This document shows, in pieces, positions 1 to 15,000 of a stretch of 64,000 bases of DNA (position 1 is the stretch's first letter; each line of letters starts with the position of its first letter). The stretch lies in NCBI GenBank assembly GCA_905116865.2, contig CAJHNH020004602.1, forward strand, positions 1,422,495-1,486,494, given 5' to 3'. The notes beneath the pieces are model-generated. The model did not search any database and was not told the DNA's origin. It saw nothing but the letters and a program-made list of their open reading frames with translations. The position numbers and the translations under genes are program-made. The DNA is from Candidula unifasciata (taxonomy: Eukaryota; Mollusca; Gastropoda; Stylommatophora; Geomitridae).

Positions 1-61
1 TCCTATAACATCAGTGCATGGAGAGGTGAATGTATCCAGAGCTTTGGCAGTCTTCAAGTTG
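1..61 (+). CDS. Myo15: Myo15 exon 1 of window: MyTH4-1, N-terminal part
   Basis: Codons start at base 2 and read PITSVHGEVNVSRALAVFKL, ending at a clean GTAAGT donor in phase 0. This is the early helix of a MyTH4 domain. The exon continues beyond the left edge; its acceptor is not visible. Confidence 0.85.
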
Positions 62-3000
62 GTAAGTGGGGTTGGTTTGTTGCAACTGTTAGGTTAGATT
101 GCTATAATCGTGGGTGTAGCATGTTGTTACAGTGTGTTTAATATGTTGGCATGTGGATTTGAAATGCTGTTACATTTGGTTTAGTGTGCTTTTATAGTGG
201 GTTCATTTGATTTTATAGGAGGTTAGTGTGATTTTATAGGGGTTAGTGTGATTTTATGGTGGGTTAATGTGATTTTACAGTGGGTTAGTGTGATTTTACA
301 GTTGGCTAGGTTAATCTTTGTGTGTTAGGATTTTACTTTATGTCAGTCTGATTTTTGCAGTAGGTTAGTGCAATTTTACACTTTGTTAGTTGTGATTATG
401 TTGTGGGTTAATGTGATCTTCAGTGGGTTTGTATAATTTTACAGTGGGTTAATGTGATTTTACAATGAATTACTGTGATTTTACAGTGTACACTTTTTTT
501 TTATATTGCACTACAGTTATTTAGGTTTTAAATGTTTACATTAAGTACTTTGTTTCTAAAGCAATAGCCTAAATATGTTAAGATTGTCTTTTTTGTTTAC
601 ATAGCAATATACATTTTTTACCCTAACACTTGGGAGGCTGCTGCACAAGACTGGACAATATGGCAAATGTCTATCCGAAGATGTGCAGCAACTTGTGAGG
701 CATCTAGAAAAAGGGCAGCTGAAAAAGGCAAGCAGGCAGGCTAGAAAGACTTGCATAATAGGCTCTTTACCTATAGACACTTCTCTGCCCTAATTATCCT
801 GGATCCTTCCAGATCCGTATTGGACTTATAAAGCACCACTGTACTCACAGACAACCTACTATAGTTTCATGATGAACAAAAGAAAGAGTGGACCGCATCA
901 CTTATAATGGAAAAACAACATAAAATTATTATTTGTGAAACTGCTCCTCTGTCATTGTCTTTCTAAAAATTCTTATTTCAGATTCTGCGATTCATGTGTG
1001 ACACCCACATGAATGAAAAGAGAGAGAAAATTCTTTCAGACTTTATTGTTCAGATGGTAAGTTTCATGTATATACTTCAGTACCTAGTCACAAGTACATA
1101 CTTACATTTGTTTAATATAAAGTAATATTTTGCCAGTTTGAATTTGAACAATAATGATACAAACAATAGATTGTAAAATTTATTGCCTGGTCTATTTCGC
1201 TGTATCTCGTCAGGAGCATACTAGAGTAGTGAATGAAATAAATGAATCCTTCTAACAGAAATACAAAATTGACTAGATTAAAAAATAACTACCTGTTTTA
1301 CAACAATTATTGCCCTGGCAAGTAAAGGCAACCAGAGTGATGTTAACCAGTACTGTGGTGAGACAATTCACATGTGTAAGTTTTAGGAGGTAACGATTGC
1401 AGTGGAGAAGGTATCATGTGATATTTTTCTCCTTACTTTGCTGAGAGTATGTGTGTGCAGCTAGCATCATAGTACTAGTAGTGGTAGTTTTCACATGTTA
1501 CAGTCTCAGCATAAGTGGTAGGCGTGCAGCGAGCATTCTTGTTGCTATGTTCAAGACATAAACTGAGTGGTGTATTTGTAATAAATAGTGAAGAGAAGTA
1601 ATAAACAAAAAAGTAATGCATATTTATTTGGCAATAGAAGGTGTAAGCTGCGATTACAGCCGTTACATGCATGTCTCGCCACTGATCCGGTCCTACCCTG
1701 GAAAATAGCTAGATATATTGAAAACTTTCCAGATAGTTTAATTGGGGGTTTTCTTTTCTGTCAGGTGAAGCTCCCGACCCCTCAGAACAGGTCCTATTCC
1801 ACACTCTCAGAGCGTGTCCTACTCCACATTTTCAGGGCATAGTCTAGTCCACACTCTCAGAGCATATCCTGTTTCACACTCTCAGAGCATGTCCTTTTCC
1901 ACACTCTCAGAACATGTCCTGTTCCACACTCTCAGAGTGTGTCCTACTCCACATTTTCAGGGCATGTCCCAGTCCACACTATCAGGGCATGTGTTGGTAT
2001 TTGGTGCTAGGCTAATAATGTTATATCTTAGGAATCACTATAGCAAACTTGTCAAGCTGTATGTCTCACGCTCTGAAGGTCATGTCTTCATTTCAGACAT
2101 ACCACCCATGATACTACAACTCCCTAAACAATACAAACAAGAACTGAATATGTTTTAATATGTTATAATCCAGGCATTAAAGCACGAAGGGATCAGAGAT
2201 GAGGTCTTGTGCCAGCTGGCCAACCAGACATGGCTGAATCAACACCCAGAGAGAATAGAACGGACATGGAGGTTACTAGCAAACTGCTTGTGTTGCTTCA
2301 ACCCTAGTCCTTCTCTGTTCAAATATCTGCTGAAGTAAGTTGCCCAAACCTGTTTAGATAATTACAGTCACACACACAAAAATGCTTCACCTGGCTGAAA
2401 TTTTGAAAATAGTTGTGTCTTTTCTTTTTCTTAGCGTCCACCAGCTGTAAACTCCGGTGGAAAGTTCTTGTTGTTCATCCACTCCTGAACTTTGGTCTTG
2501 ATGCAGAACTTGAGTTTTACATACAAACCCATTTTACATTATGGCTTATTTGTATATAGACCATTGGTTCCCTGCCTCTTAGGCAGATGCGTTCCAGCTT
2601 TGACAGACATATCTTTAATTAGTCACCTTCTGTGACATGCTTGTAAGGGTGTGGTTAGTCTATTCTGTGTTCTCCGAAATGGAGCTCCAGAAACCCACAC
2701 ATTGAGAAAATAGTTGTGTCAAATATTATTAGTTTTTGTTTACTGTTGCTTGTTGCTTGTAAGTTCACTTGTGTTTGAAAAAGGCTGCCAGGCCGAAACG
2801 TTGCGTTGTGTTGTTTTGTTCACGACTATCTGCTTGCCCATTTTTTGAGCTTTTTAGTCAAATTTCTCTGGAATTGCTTGTGCCTGCAGAGTGAAGGTCT
2901 GGATAAGTGGCTTAAAATGCTACATTTAAATTTTGTTTACTCTTTTTTAAGATTAATAATTAATTATAGGAAAAACAAAGATAATGAGAATCAACCAGGC

Positions 3001-6000
3001 AAACTATAATCTATTTTGGTTGTATCCCACTTCAGGATAAGTCTTACATCTCTTTGGGCAGTGATGTAGATAAAGATTGGAGGGGAAGGTGAGGGCTGTG
3101 GGAACTGACAGAGATATTAAAAATCATATGCACAAGGCAAGAGGACTTTTCATAGCACTAGGAAATTTGTGAAAGTCTACAAGAATTAAAACTAGTACTA
3201 AACTTACAGTTTTTAATCTCATGTAAAATCAGTACTGCTTCAGCACTGCTGTATAGAGCAGAAACATGAAGAAACGTTTATTAACTGGTGCCTGTGCAGA
3301 ACAGAGTCATTAAATTGTATGATAGAATCACTAATGTTGAGCTTTGGGAGATAACCAAACAAATTGAAGTATATCAAAGAGGTGAAGAAAGGATGCTGAC
3401 TTTGGACAGGACACATTGAGAAAGTCTGGGAACAATATTAGTAGAACGTCTTTGCAATGGCACCCACAGAGGCAAAGAAATAAAGGTAGACCAATAAACA
3501 CATGAAGAAAGGAGCTAGAAAGTGAAGTTGAAAAGATAGGAAGGACATGGGGTAAGCTGCATGTAATAGCAAAAGTTAGGATGGCTTGGCATGAATTGGT
3601 TGAGGGCCTATGCTCCATTAGGGGATAAGGGCAGAGAAAGAAGAAAAAGAATTAATTATAGACTTCCTTGCCTGTTCTCTCTAAGTCCTCTCTTCATTTG
3701 CAGACTCCTTCATCCATTCTAGCTAAGACACATATTTAACTTCAGAATCCATCAGCCATTTCTTGACCTACTTTAAATTTAACTAATATTGCAGCCAATG
3801 TGTTCATGTTTGCTGTGTATAATGTTCTAGGTAGAAGAGCAACCAAACACAATAGAAAAGCTTTCAAATACTTGTTTGAGTTCTAAAGCCTTAATTTGTG
3901 TGACCTCTGTCCCCAGGTATGTTTCCGATGTGGGTCAGAATGGGTTCAATCATGTGTGTCAACACAAAATTCTTCAGAGCGCTTACATGGACCCATTACT
4001 AAGTCGAGTGTACCCACCAACTTTCTTAGAGTGGCGGGCCATACAAAGGAAAGCAAACATGGCCCTGGATGTCAAGTATCCTGATGGTAAGTCTTTTTTG
4101 CTAATATGTGTCTAGTCTGTGCTGTAAACGTTCTCTCATAGCAGAGGCTGTTGTGTTGGGGACTGGAGTGTTTATCCTTCACACGTTCTAGGTAACAGCA
4201 TATAAAATTGGTGGGCCAGTTCTCTTCTTCGTCGCCTTTCTTTCTCAGACAGTACTGGCAAATATCTAGTGCCCATGTTTTTAAGGCTGGGTTAGCCTCA
4301 GACCATTCATTGTCCTGTTGTGCCATTATATGTCACATAAGGCTTTTAGTCTATTTCTCCATTATGTTCAATCTGGTGTAATCACTTTGATATCATGGAT
4401 GGAATCTAGTCCAGCACCTTTGGCTTCTCTCATCAGCGTTTCCCTCCTAGGGTTTCTCTTGAATCTCTTGGATCCCTCTTTTCCCATTTTAATGCCTGTT
4501 TGGTAGTTTTCTATCTGTCTCTTCTCAGAATGTGTCCATTACAGAACCATCTTTTGTATTATAACTGTGTCCTAAATGTTGAATTAACAATCAACATCAT
4601 AGCACTCAGGGCACTCCCATAAGCGCTCCATCCTATCTTCAGCAGCAAGTGAAGAGTTCCTATTCCAATGATACCAGTAACTGTCTGATTGTACATAACT
4701 CTTATAACAACTAAAGTTGCTATAACATTTCTCTTATTTTTTTCCACTTCTCTTGATTTCATCCTATTTTATTTTCATCATTTTCCTCAGGCATTTGTTT
4801 TTGAATATATTTATTTTTCAATCTGTATCTTTAATGTTCTCTAGCTTCCACTGGTATATTTTAAAACTGAAATAACATGGGAATTGAAAATATTTCACTT
4901 AGCCTTCCTTCCTGGAAGTTTTTGCGGCACATAATTTTTTACAGGGTGGGAAAACTGACCCCCATGCCTAACTCTTCTCCTTTCTTATCCTGGTTTGGCA
5001 CCGGCAATGGCGAAGATATGGCCTTAGCCATATTGGATGTAAAAAAAAATTCTGCTACTTATGGGGATTGAACTTGGATCACTGACTCAGCAGGCAGGTG
5101 GTGCCTAATCACTTTGCTAGTGTGGCTGCTAACTGTGCAAATGTTGAATGTGAATAGCTAGCAAAATCAATATTATTTACATTGGGGACACTTATAGGTG
5201 ATCTGTCTCCCTTGGCAATCCATTTTTTTTGTGTGGTTTAAATTCTTTTGTTTTAGGATCTTTTCATATATACATTTTCTTTTTGATTTACAGTGTTGTC
5301 AGAATTCTTGTATGACATTTAATTTTAAAAGCCTTTATTTATTTTGTTTGTGATTGTGAAATGGTCAGTGATTCACATAAACACATTGCCACAAGAAAGA
5401 TGCATGTTCTCATAGTTTTTATTTTGTTTACTAGTGCCATAGGCTCTAAATGTCATTTAACTTCTGCAGAGCTAGTTAAATGCCATTGGTTCCGTTTGTG
5501 CCTACACAGTGAAAAGGAGGCCCAATTATGAATATATTTGCTAAAAAATAGCATTTAGGAGGTTTTCTTGATCTGGATGGCTTTCCTAAAGCCATTTTGA
5601 CGTCGTAATTTTCCCATGGCTTCAATGTTAGAAGTCACCGGGCCACATCTTGAGTCACCCAATATATATTGTTTTTGCCAGTTTTTTTGTCAGGAGATGA
5701 TTTACTCCACTTTATTACTGTCTTCATTTCTACATTTTGCCAAGAGAAATATCAGAGACTGTTTTAATTTCAGATGTGAATGTTATTGGCCATGTGGAAT
5801 CGTGGACATCTGGAGAGCTCTTCACATCCCATCTCCTCAAACTCAGGTATGGTTGTATTTATTTATTTGTTTGCATAGTCACATTGTGTTATTTCTTGAC
5901 TTTGCCTCAGAACAATTTGGGGCATGTGTGCTGAAAAAAGAAACCACACACACACAAAACTTGTTATAAAAAAAAAAAAACATAAATGCATGACTTTCAG

Positions 6001-9000
6001 AGAGGTAAATACACTAGGGAAGTGCCTACTGGATGTGCCAGATTTCCATGTTTGCTCTGACCAACTGTGGAAATTAACAGAATACATTTTGCAATAGTCG
6101 GGATTCAAAGGAAAGAATAATTTACATATCAGGCCTTGCTTTACACTGTCTTGTTTTGTTTTTTTCTGTTATCTTTCCTCTTTGTTTTTAATTTTATGTG
6201 TACGTCACCCACATGTTTTTTACCTGTCTGGTTTAGTCTTTTAGCAGTGTGAATGTGTACTTTCAGTTAGACACAAGAGCCATGGTAATATCTATCACAC
6301 AGGCTTGCTGATCTTTTAATCCTGAGTTTGATTCTACGAGGTGGACTTCTGTCATGACTTAAGGGTATCATCATGTATCATCTGATAAGATTTAAATGTT
6401 TGCATTCTCACACAACCACTTGATTTGAAATACAGACGGCCAGTCTGAAACTAAACACATTTATATCAAATGGTTTTTCAAGAGAAAAAATGTTAATTTT
6501 CCACAGGAAGCAACATACAGGATCTCCTTGTCTTAACGACCTTGTTCCATTCCAACTAACAGATCATAAGTTAAACTAGCCATAAGTCGAATTTAGATTT
6601 TATAATTTTTTTTCCCAGTCAAATGGGTTATACAAATTAAGCTTAAAACAAAAAAATGCAATCTGTGTATATGTAATTATTGTACATAATGTGAAAAATA
6701 TGTAATATTTACTCTGTTGCATCAGTTCCTGGAACTTTTTGACTATACCTTTGTGATTATCTTTCTTTCTTTACCTTTTTTTATTTATTTAATTCTTGTG
6801 GTCGCTTGTGTGCATGGTTGTAAGTCAAGTCAAGTCCAGGAGAGCTGGACAGAGGACACCTTGTCTATGTGAACTGTAGCCAAAAAGGGTCAATCATAGA
6901 AAGCATGGCCATGCTGAAGGATAGGTATTTTATTGGCCTAATGTCAGAATTTCTACTTTTCAGGGGATTGTCTGAGAATAGCCAAGGCTGGACAGTGCAG
7001 CTGCAAGAGGACGTGGACTACTACGAGTTGATGGGGTATGACTATGTCTTGGACCTCATCAGTGAGATTGAGATAGCTCCTGGCTTCCCTGCTGGGACTG
7101 CATACTTCCTGGTCTCTGTGGACCGCAGCAAAGAAAGGGTGCACCACAGAAGACATGGCCATGCTGAGGGGTGAGTATTTTGTTGGATTTCTTGGGAGAT
7201 CTTAATCTACTGCAGGCTAGTTCAGGTGACACTGGTAATCTTCAAACCATAATCATTGTGTGGATTCTGGGCACCCCATTTTGGGGGGAAGATAAAAACA
7301 AGAGAACCATTTTACTTGCTTAAAATGGAAGCAGATTTAGAGGTCGATCACATATGTTATGGATAAATGAATACCTAAGGTTGTAAATAACAACATCTTG
7401 TAGTGCATACCAATGCTCACACCCACTGCGTTTTCAAAACCTGACCCTGATAGGCAGAACAGAACTAAAGAAGAACAACAGAAGCAGCAGCAGGTTAAAA
7501 AGTATGTTATAAAAGACTACTAATTAAAGATGGGATGTGTTGGCCTAACAGGCACAAAAAATCACATAAAATACAACAAATAACACCATTTTAAGGGTGA
7601 ACTCAGGGAAAATAAGTAAATTTGCCATTTGTCATCAAGCTTTTCTCAAATTTCTGCACACTAGTATTTTCTGTAGAATAGTTTAAAGTGAATTTAAAGA
7701 AACAAATATTCAGAAAATTAAAGTGTATTTTCATTATTCTTCTTCATGATCACCGGCTGTAAACTTTGGCAGAAAGTTCTGAGTGTTAGTTCACTTCTAG
7801 ACTATTGCTCCAGAACTTTAGTTTTGCTTATTTATTTGCAGACTATTCATTCCTTGCTTTTAAAGCATATAGACTCCACCTTAGTTCTGGATTTTGAATG
7901 TCAATCTGTTCTATGTCGCTGGAGTTCTAAAGATAGTTGGACTTCTACCGAGATGCATTTTATGATTGTTTATTTATCTACTTCAGGCCCCATAATCCAG
8001 AGAAGGAGAGGATATTGATGCTGTCAGGGCCACTTCCTGAGCTGATCAAACGAGACATTCCTGTCACCACATCTCAGGAAACAGGAGTCCAGTACCTGTC
8101 GGGAAGCAGAAAGAACAAGGTCATTGGCATGGAGGATGATCTTGGCTTTTCTATGACTAGTGTACTCAACCAGAGACCTACAGAAATCCTGCCTGCAGGG
8201 CTGTCAGAAAACAGCAAAATGAATCTTCGTTACACAAAACGCTCCAAAGCTCCTGCTGCTCCGGGCATGAATGGCCATCTTTCAAATGGAATCGGCAATG
8301 GCATTGTAGATGATGACAACAACGACGACGATCCTGATTTATCAGATCTGTCAAAAAATATCCTCAACACTCGTTACTTCCCAAATGGTTTCAAAGTCGA
8401 CACCAAGGATTTATCCTCGAGCAAATTGAATCATAGATACAACAAGAACAGCAAACAAGAGAGCAGAGTCTCTACTGCAGGTGTCTCTGCTAAGGTCAAC
8501 CGCAAGTCGTACTCTCGGGATGAGTTCCAGTCAGACAACACTGACTGGTCACATCTGGTGGAGGATATCTTCAGCAATGCTTTGGATGAGCACGATGAAC
8601 AGGATGGAAGAATCTTGGGCAGTCGCATCAAAGGTGGTGGTCGGGGTGTACCTGGTTTGCAAACCCAGCAGGTAAGAATAATTCTGTTTGGCGTTCGTGC
8701 TTGCAGTCATTCATAGGAGTTGTATGTGATATGTGCATCTACATGTTTGTAAATCTTTGTGTTTAATTAAGAGAGAGAGAGAGAAATTTCACCTATTCTG
8801 ACACCTAGAGCTAAAAGCCTAAACATAGAAGAAAGAAGAAGCAGCCTCCTTCACCAAGAAAAAAGGGATCTTTACTGCAAGGCATTGTTAGCCACAGCTT
8901 TTCTGCACCATAACAACTGCATAGACTTAAGTTAATGCCTCTTATTTCATTGTTATTACACATTTTGCGCACATGCTTTCTCTTGTTTTCAACTTTACCT

Positions 9001-12000
9001 CTTAGAGACTCCCTGACTAAGAAAATATTCATATATTTATCTGAATAACTTGTCCTGTCAGTCATGTTTATCATCGTTATCATCATGTAGCAACTTCGTT
9101 GCAGAACATCACTCTTATCACGGTCTGCCTGAAAGAAACTCAGTTTCTCACCAGCTTTTCCCCCTCATGTCCTTTCATATTCCAATATTCGCTTCTATCC
9201 TGTGCCCATCTTCATGTTGGTCTGCCCCTGCCCCTCCTTCCTGGTACCATGCTTTCTTTTTTTTTCCAACCTGCCGGCACTTGATATGACCAAAATATTT
9301 CAGCTTATGAGACAAGATGCTGTTAATTAGCCAATCTTCCTTGAGTTCAGATATTTTAAAATATCCATAGTTCTTCTCTTCTTTGTCTATGGTATTCTGA
9401 TAATCTTTCTAAAGCATTTCAGCTCAAAAGCCCCTATTTTCTTTCTTAAGGACTGGGGGATAGTTCACAAATCACATCCTTATGTTGCTACAAAGAAGAT
9501 GCATGCTTTCAAAATTTTAATTTTGATTTCCCTGCTGGTGCTTAACCATAGGCTTTTAATGCTGTTTATTCTTTGTATTGCTATGGCAATCCTATTTTTG
9601 TCAGTGTCCATTGCTATTTATTATAGAGCCTAGAGATTCAAAGTTTGTGCAGTTTTCAATATCTTCATCATTGATTGCTATATTTGGGTAGCAGCCAGTT
9701 TTGTCTGTGTACATTATTTTTGCTTTCTTTAAATTCAAGAACAAGTTTTCATCTCTACTGTGTTTTCGGACAATTATGATAAAATGTTCTATTCCATTTA
9801 CATTGTTCAAAGGGAGGACTGTGTCATCTGCATAGCAAAGTTTCAGAATAGGGTTGCCACCAGAAGGACCATATTTTTTTGAGTGCTTCTTCTTCTTTGC
9901 ATTCACCGGCTGTAAACTCAGGCAGATAGTTTTGTTCTTCATCTACTTCTGGACTTTAGTCTTGTTCCAGAACTTGAGTTTTGCATGCACATTCGTTTTA
10001 CATATCTGGCTTATTTTTATGCAGACTGTTGGTTCCTCACTTCAGGCAGATGCACTCCGATTTAAAAGGAAACACTCTAATTATCGCCGTTTGCGACACG
10101 CTCATTAGGTGAGCAGTGTGTCTGTTCTTGTTTCCCCCAAAATAAGATCAGGAACCCACACGGGATATGTTGAGCCCAAAATAGGTCCAGATGTGGATCT
10201 ACCTGACCTGAGAGAAATCTACTCTACTACAGTAAGGACACAAGATATTCAGCAGTTAGTGCAGATGTTTTCATAAAGTACAGAATGTAAACCTCATTTG
10301 ATTATTTGCAATCGTGTATTGTCTCCTCGTTTGATTACTTGTTTTCATTTTTTACCTCAACATGTTCTTCACTTCTCCTGTCTGCAGACAATAACACAAC
10401 CTGTCGGTTTCAATTATGGGATAACAACTCCAATTCTGGGTGTTGGCCAACCTGTCATGTCCCCTTTGACAAGTCCTCCAGGCTTGCAAACAATGGGGCT
10501 TATGAATACAGGCATTATAGGTATGTTCAGAGTATATTTGCTGTGGTATGTCTAATGTATATATATCTTTTTCATGGTATGTCCAGTGGATATGTTCTGT
10601 GTATTTAATGACTTGCACATATGATATATGTTGTGTGTTCAGTATTTGCATTTTACATGCATTATCTGATGTATATATTAAAATCAACATGAAGCTGGCA
10701 ACTGAAAATTTAATAATGAAAAAGTGTTAATTCCTAAACAACAGAGGATCAGTTTTTTTAGGCCAGTGTTTCAAAGTATTAAATATTTAGCAGAGCTGTT
10801 TAGAAAACAGCAATAACATCTCCAGAAAATGTTTTTTAATCTTTTTTGTAAAGTTACATGTTAAATGTATATTTGATTGAGTAGTGGAGAGGCTAGCACA
10901 GTTGCTGCCAGCCTGGTGGGTAATGTGTTTAGATATCAGTCAAGGCAAGGATTTTATGAAAATTCACCAATGTTCAGAGATCGACCAAGACTCCAGGAAA
11001 TATTATGGGAAGTTAAATCAGTGGGTGTTAAATTGACCGCAACACTGATCAAGTACCCATTTGTTTATAAAAATATAGTGCTCACTCAATATAATTGACA
11101 CACTAAAGGCATGGGCTTTTCACTTACTACATACCCAGCAGGGAGTCACCATGGCAGAGCGGCTAGACGCGCGCCGCGGATCGGAAGGTCATGAGTTCGC
11201 TCCCTGGCCGAGCCAGACTTTTCTTTAAAAAAAAAAGGTCCCAGGTCGATCCAGCCTTGAGTGGGTACTGGGTGCAGTCCCGGGAAGTAGAGGCGGCTGG
11301 CGGGATGCTGACCACATCACCCATCTTGTGCTGTTGGTCTATAAAAATATAGGTCTAGCCCTATATGCCCTATACGCCTAAAGGCGTTTAAAAGGGTCCT
11401 TTACTTTTACTTTTTTACTTACATACCCAGCAAGGCTTCAAGGCTTGGAAAAAAAGTCCTTTTCTTTTTAACATCAGTGAAGAAACATGCTTCTGATTAG
11501 ATGTATTGAAAATGAAAAATCAATTTTTTTAAATTATTTTTTTTAATATATTTAAAACGTTTTCCAGTTGTGATTTTAAATAATGCAGGCACAGAAAATT
11601 TATTGTCAGGCATATTTCACTGTAGAATGCAGACCTGATAAGGATAACTCACCAGGGACCCCAAAAATAATACTTCTTATCAGAAATTCCTCTTATCCAG
11701 ATAATAATTCAAGCAATAAAACTGTACTGGAATAAACAAACTGTTCTTCATAACAAAAATTTGCCACAAATGAGATCCCCTTAAGTGGTCTGCACACAAT
11801 CTTGTTAAATACATTGCCTCAACTGAGTTTACTCAGGGGGCCAAAATGTTAAAAATAGAGATCGTCATGGGCAGAGGCCTGGCAAAGAAAGATTGTTAAT
11901 ACAGCACAGTTGGCAATGATCCGTGGATCTCATGCTAGATCTCTGTGGACCAAATGTGTATTTCACTTTAAAGGATTCAGGATTCCTTTTTCATTACATG

Positions 12001-15000
12001 TTGATGTAAGCTGGCTGTTTAAGTGAAATAAATTCTGCAATGTATTCTTTGACCCCTTCATTTAAAATAAGAATAATAATTTTCATACCAGCTTTTCTCT
12101 GCATCAGTTGCTGTCTGATATTTTGGTTGTTTTGCAAGCTAATATCTTTTAATGCTGGAAGACTGCCGGATTATTTTTTTCTCTAATTTTTCAATTTTTC
12201 CATTTAATTATTTAATTAAAGTAAAGTCAAAAAAAAAAAAAAAAAAAAAAACAGTTACTTTAGAGTAGACATATTTTAGAAATGATAAACTGTTATATAC
12301 ATATGTATATATTAATATATATGTGTGTGTGTAAATATATAATATAGTGTATTTATATAGTAAAACCTCATTAAAATGAATTCCAAGGGACCCCAAAAAA
12401 AGTTTATGTTAACAAAATTTATACTAACTGGGATTCCAATTAATACATCACTTCACCGGCCAAACAAAATTTTTCTTGTTAACCTAGTGTTCTTCTAAGT
12501 GAGCTTATGTTAATGAAATTTTTTCTGCACACGTGCATTTGCATAGATGCATGCATACACAAGCACAAATATAATGTACTCAGAATAGTGACTAGATGTC
12601 CACGTGCAGCTCAAAGGTCTTGGGCTATAATCTGCACTAAGATTTTTTTCCCCTTTCAAAACTGAACTTGGTTTCCAGGTCGACCAAGCTTAAATTTGGA
12701 TACCAGATAATGCCCTGGGAAGTAAAAGCTGCTGGCGTTATGTTGACCTCATATCCCACCGAGTGCCAGTAGGTCAGTAAAACTATGAGTGTAGTATCAT
12801 ATGCCTTATGGCCACTGACGTTAAAAAAAAAGGTCCTTTACTTATTTTAAATATTCAACACACCTCAGAGGGAAAAAAATTATCCTTCACCTAAAATAGT
12901 GTTTGCGTTAGGGTATTCTGTCAGTGTTGACATATTGTTTACAGGCACAGCAGCAGCAGCAGCAGGCACAGCAGGCCTTAATGGCACAACAGCAGGCTCA
13001 GGCATTTCAAGCACAGCAACAGCAGGCCATCCAGGCACAACAGCAACAAGCACAACAGGCTTTGCTAGCACAGCAGCAGGAGTCATCGGCAGCTCTCAAA
13101 GTTGCCCTTCAAGAACAGCAGCTGCAGAACACGTTCCTGAAACAGTCCATTGAACAGGAAACACTGAAGCAGCAACTGCGGCAGATCAAGACGTATCAGG
13201 TACTGTCATTGCAACCCACTGTTCTCTGCATTGAAAATTGGCTTTTGTTTGTGTATGTGTGTGCATGCACACGCTTGGAGGCAGGCGCAGGTGGGTGGTA
13301 AAAGGAATTCAATTATACCAACAGCGAGAGTGTACAAGATGAAAATAGAAACACCAAGAAGAAAAGTCACCGATATCTTGGGACTCTACAACATAACAGC
13401 ATACTGGGAAACTGAGCGTACCCTAGCTTAGAAACTGATCATCTGTTAACCTGCAACGTTCTGTTAATCTGCAATGCCTAATGGCACAACTCAGAAAGTG
13501 GACAAAAGAAAGAAAGATTCATTTGTCATTCTCATTCACTTAGTCCTAGTCTTTCTGAATTTCAGGTTACTTTGCCCCAATATAACCTTAAGGTTGAATG
13601 AGGTTTCTAGGGTTTGTACCTGTATTTGTCATTCATTTGTCTAGATGTAAGATGCCTGTGCCATTCTGCCAAATACTGATTATTTCAGCTCTATTTTTTC
13701 TGGCTCTACACTTTAATTCATCTGTTATTAATTGGTCGCAGTTTGTGGCTTAGGCATTGAGAATGAGGTTTTAAGTCCAGGATACCTGTTTCGATTCCAG
13801 CTATGTGCGATTTGTTAGCAGACTGCTTTGCACTGGTTTTAACAGTATCTAGAACTAACCATTCAATAGCAGTGACAAACTTATCTAAACATAAAATTGC
13901 CTAGTAAAATCACAAGCAGCCAAAAATTATGGGATTGGTTCAGCTAACTTAGGTATGTCTCAAACACATTTTTGGGGAGCCACTGTGGTGTAGCAGCTTG
14001 ATGTTCACCTGTGGATCTGAAGGTCGTGGTTCAGGCCCTAACAGAAACTGACCACACACAAAAAATGACCTTGGCTCCCAGGTCGACCTAGCCTTAAATT
14101 GGTACCAGGTAAAGTCCTGGAAAGTAAAGCTAGCCAGCATAATGTTGACCAAATCATCCACCAAGTTCCGATTGGTCTATAAAATACATGTCTAGCCCTA
14201 TATGCCCAGTATGCCTGAAGACGTGGACAAGTGTCCTTTACCTTTTTTTAAAAAATTATTTATCTTAGAGAGTAATTATTTATCTTAGAGAGGCCTCAGT
14301 AATGATGAGCTAAGTGGTTTTTTGTTTAGATGTGGCTTGGTTTTTTTCTTAAAATCCATGCATGTGGCACTGGATATCATGTTTGTCTACAACTTTCTGC
14401 CAGTCCTTTCTGATTCAAATGTTCCTTCAACCTGTGATGCCAGACTGTCTTGGTATCTTTCTGATTTTCTTTTCGGTTGTCACAACATACTCCAGCTTCT
14501 TTTTTTTTCTCATGATATGTCTGAAGAATGTATACCTTCTCCCCCAGCTTATGACCTATGTGGCTTTCGGCTGTCCTCACTTAAGACCACCCACAAAAAA
14601 AAGGTAAATAAATAAAGAAACTACAGTGGCGGCATCAAAACATTCCCAAAACTGAGGCAGAGAGTGCATATTGAATATTTTTAATATTATGTACAATAAT
14701 TATACATAAATCGATTGTCACAGGCCCTAGCCCAGCATAGAAAGATCATGAATGCAATACAGTTGGCAGCGCGTTAGCACAGTCGATAGGAGGCCTGCTT
14801 TCAAATTAACACTCTGAGGTAAATGGAGGAACATCGCTATAGCTACAGAGTTGCGTGCGGATGGCGACACAGGTGGACAGTTTCTTATCAGCTGTCTGTA
14901 CTGGTGGCAGAGCACTTATGATTTATAACCGCGTGCAATAATGCTGGCTCACATGCTCCCTGCTGTACATGCTCCCCTGTGGAGTCTCTTCTTATTACCT

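Noticed and set aside
4072..4326. 84-codon antisense ORF with several Cys residues next to exon 4
   Set aside because: Partly antisense to exon 4; no recognisable domain or repeat match. Could be an old LINE piece but unsupported.
10877..11098. 73-codon ORF in intron 8 as the missing small exon
   Set aside because: No good acceptor or donor gives the required phase 1 to 0, and its composition does not resemble the adjacent linker.
11141..11205. Possible tRNA gene (A and B boxes)
   Set aside because: Boxes belong to a SINE head followed by the SINE body; no acceptor-stem pairing was found. The same applies to the heads at 34206, 37263 and 50870.
12899..13153. Ala/Gly/Thr-rich ORF in another frame of exon 9
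   Set aside because: Shadow frame of the CAG repeat. It hits a stop before the exon donor, whereas the Gln frame continues to the donor.
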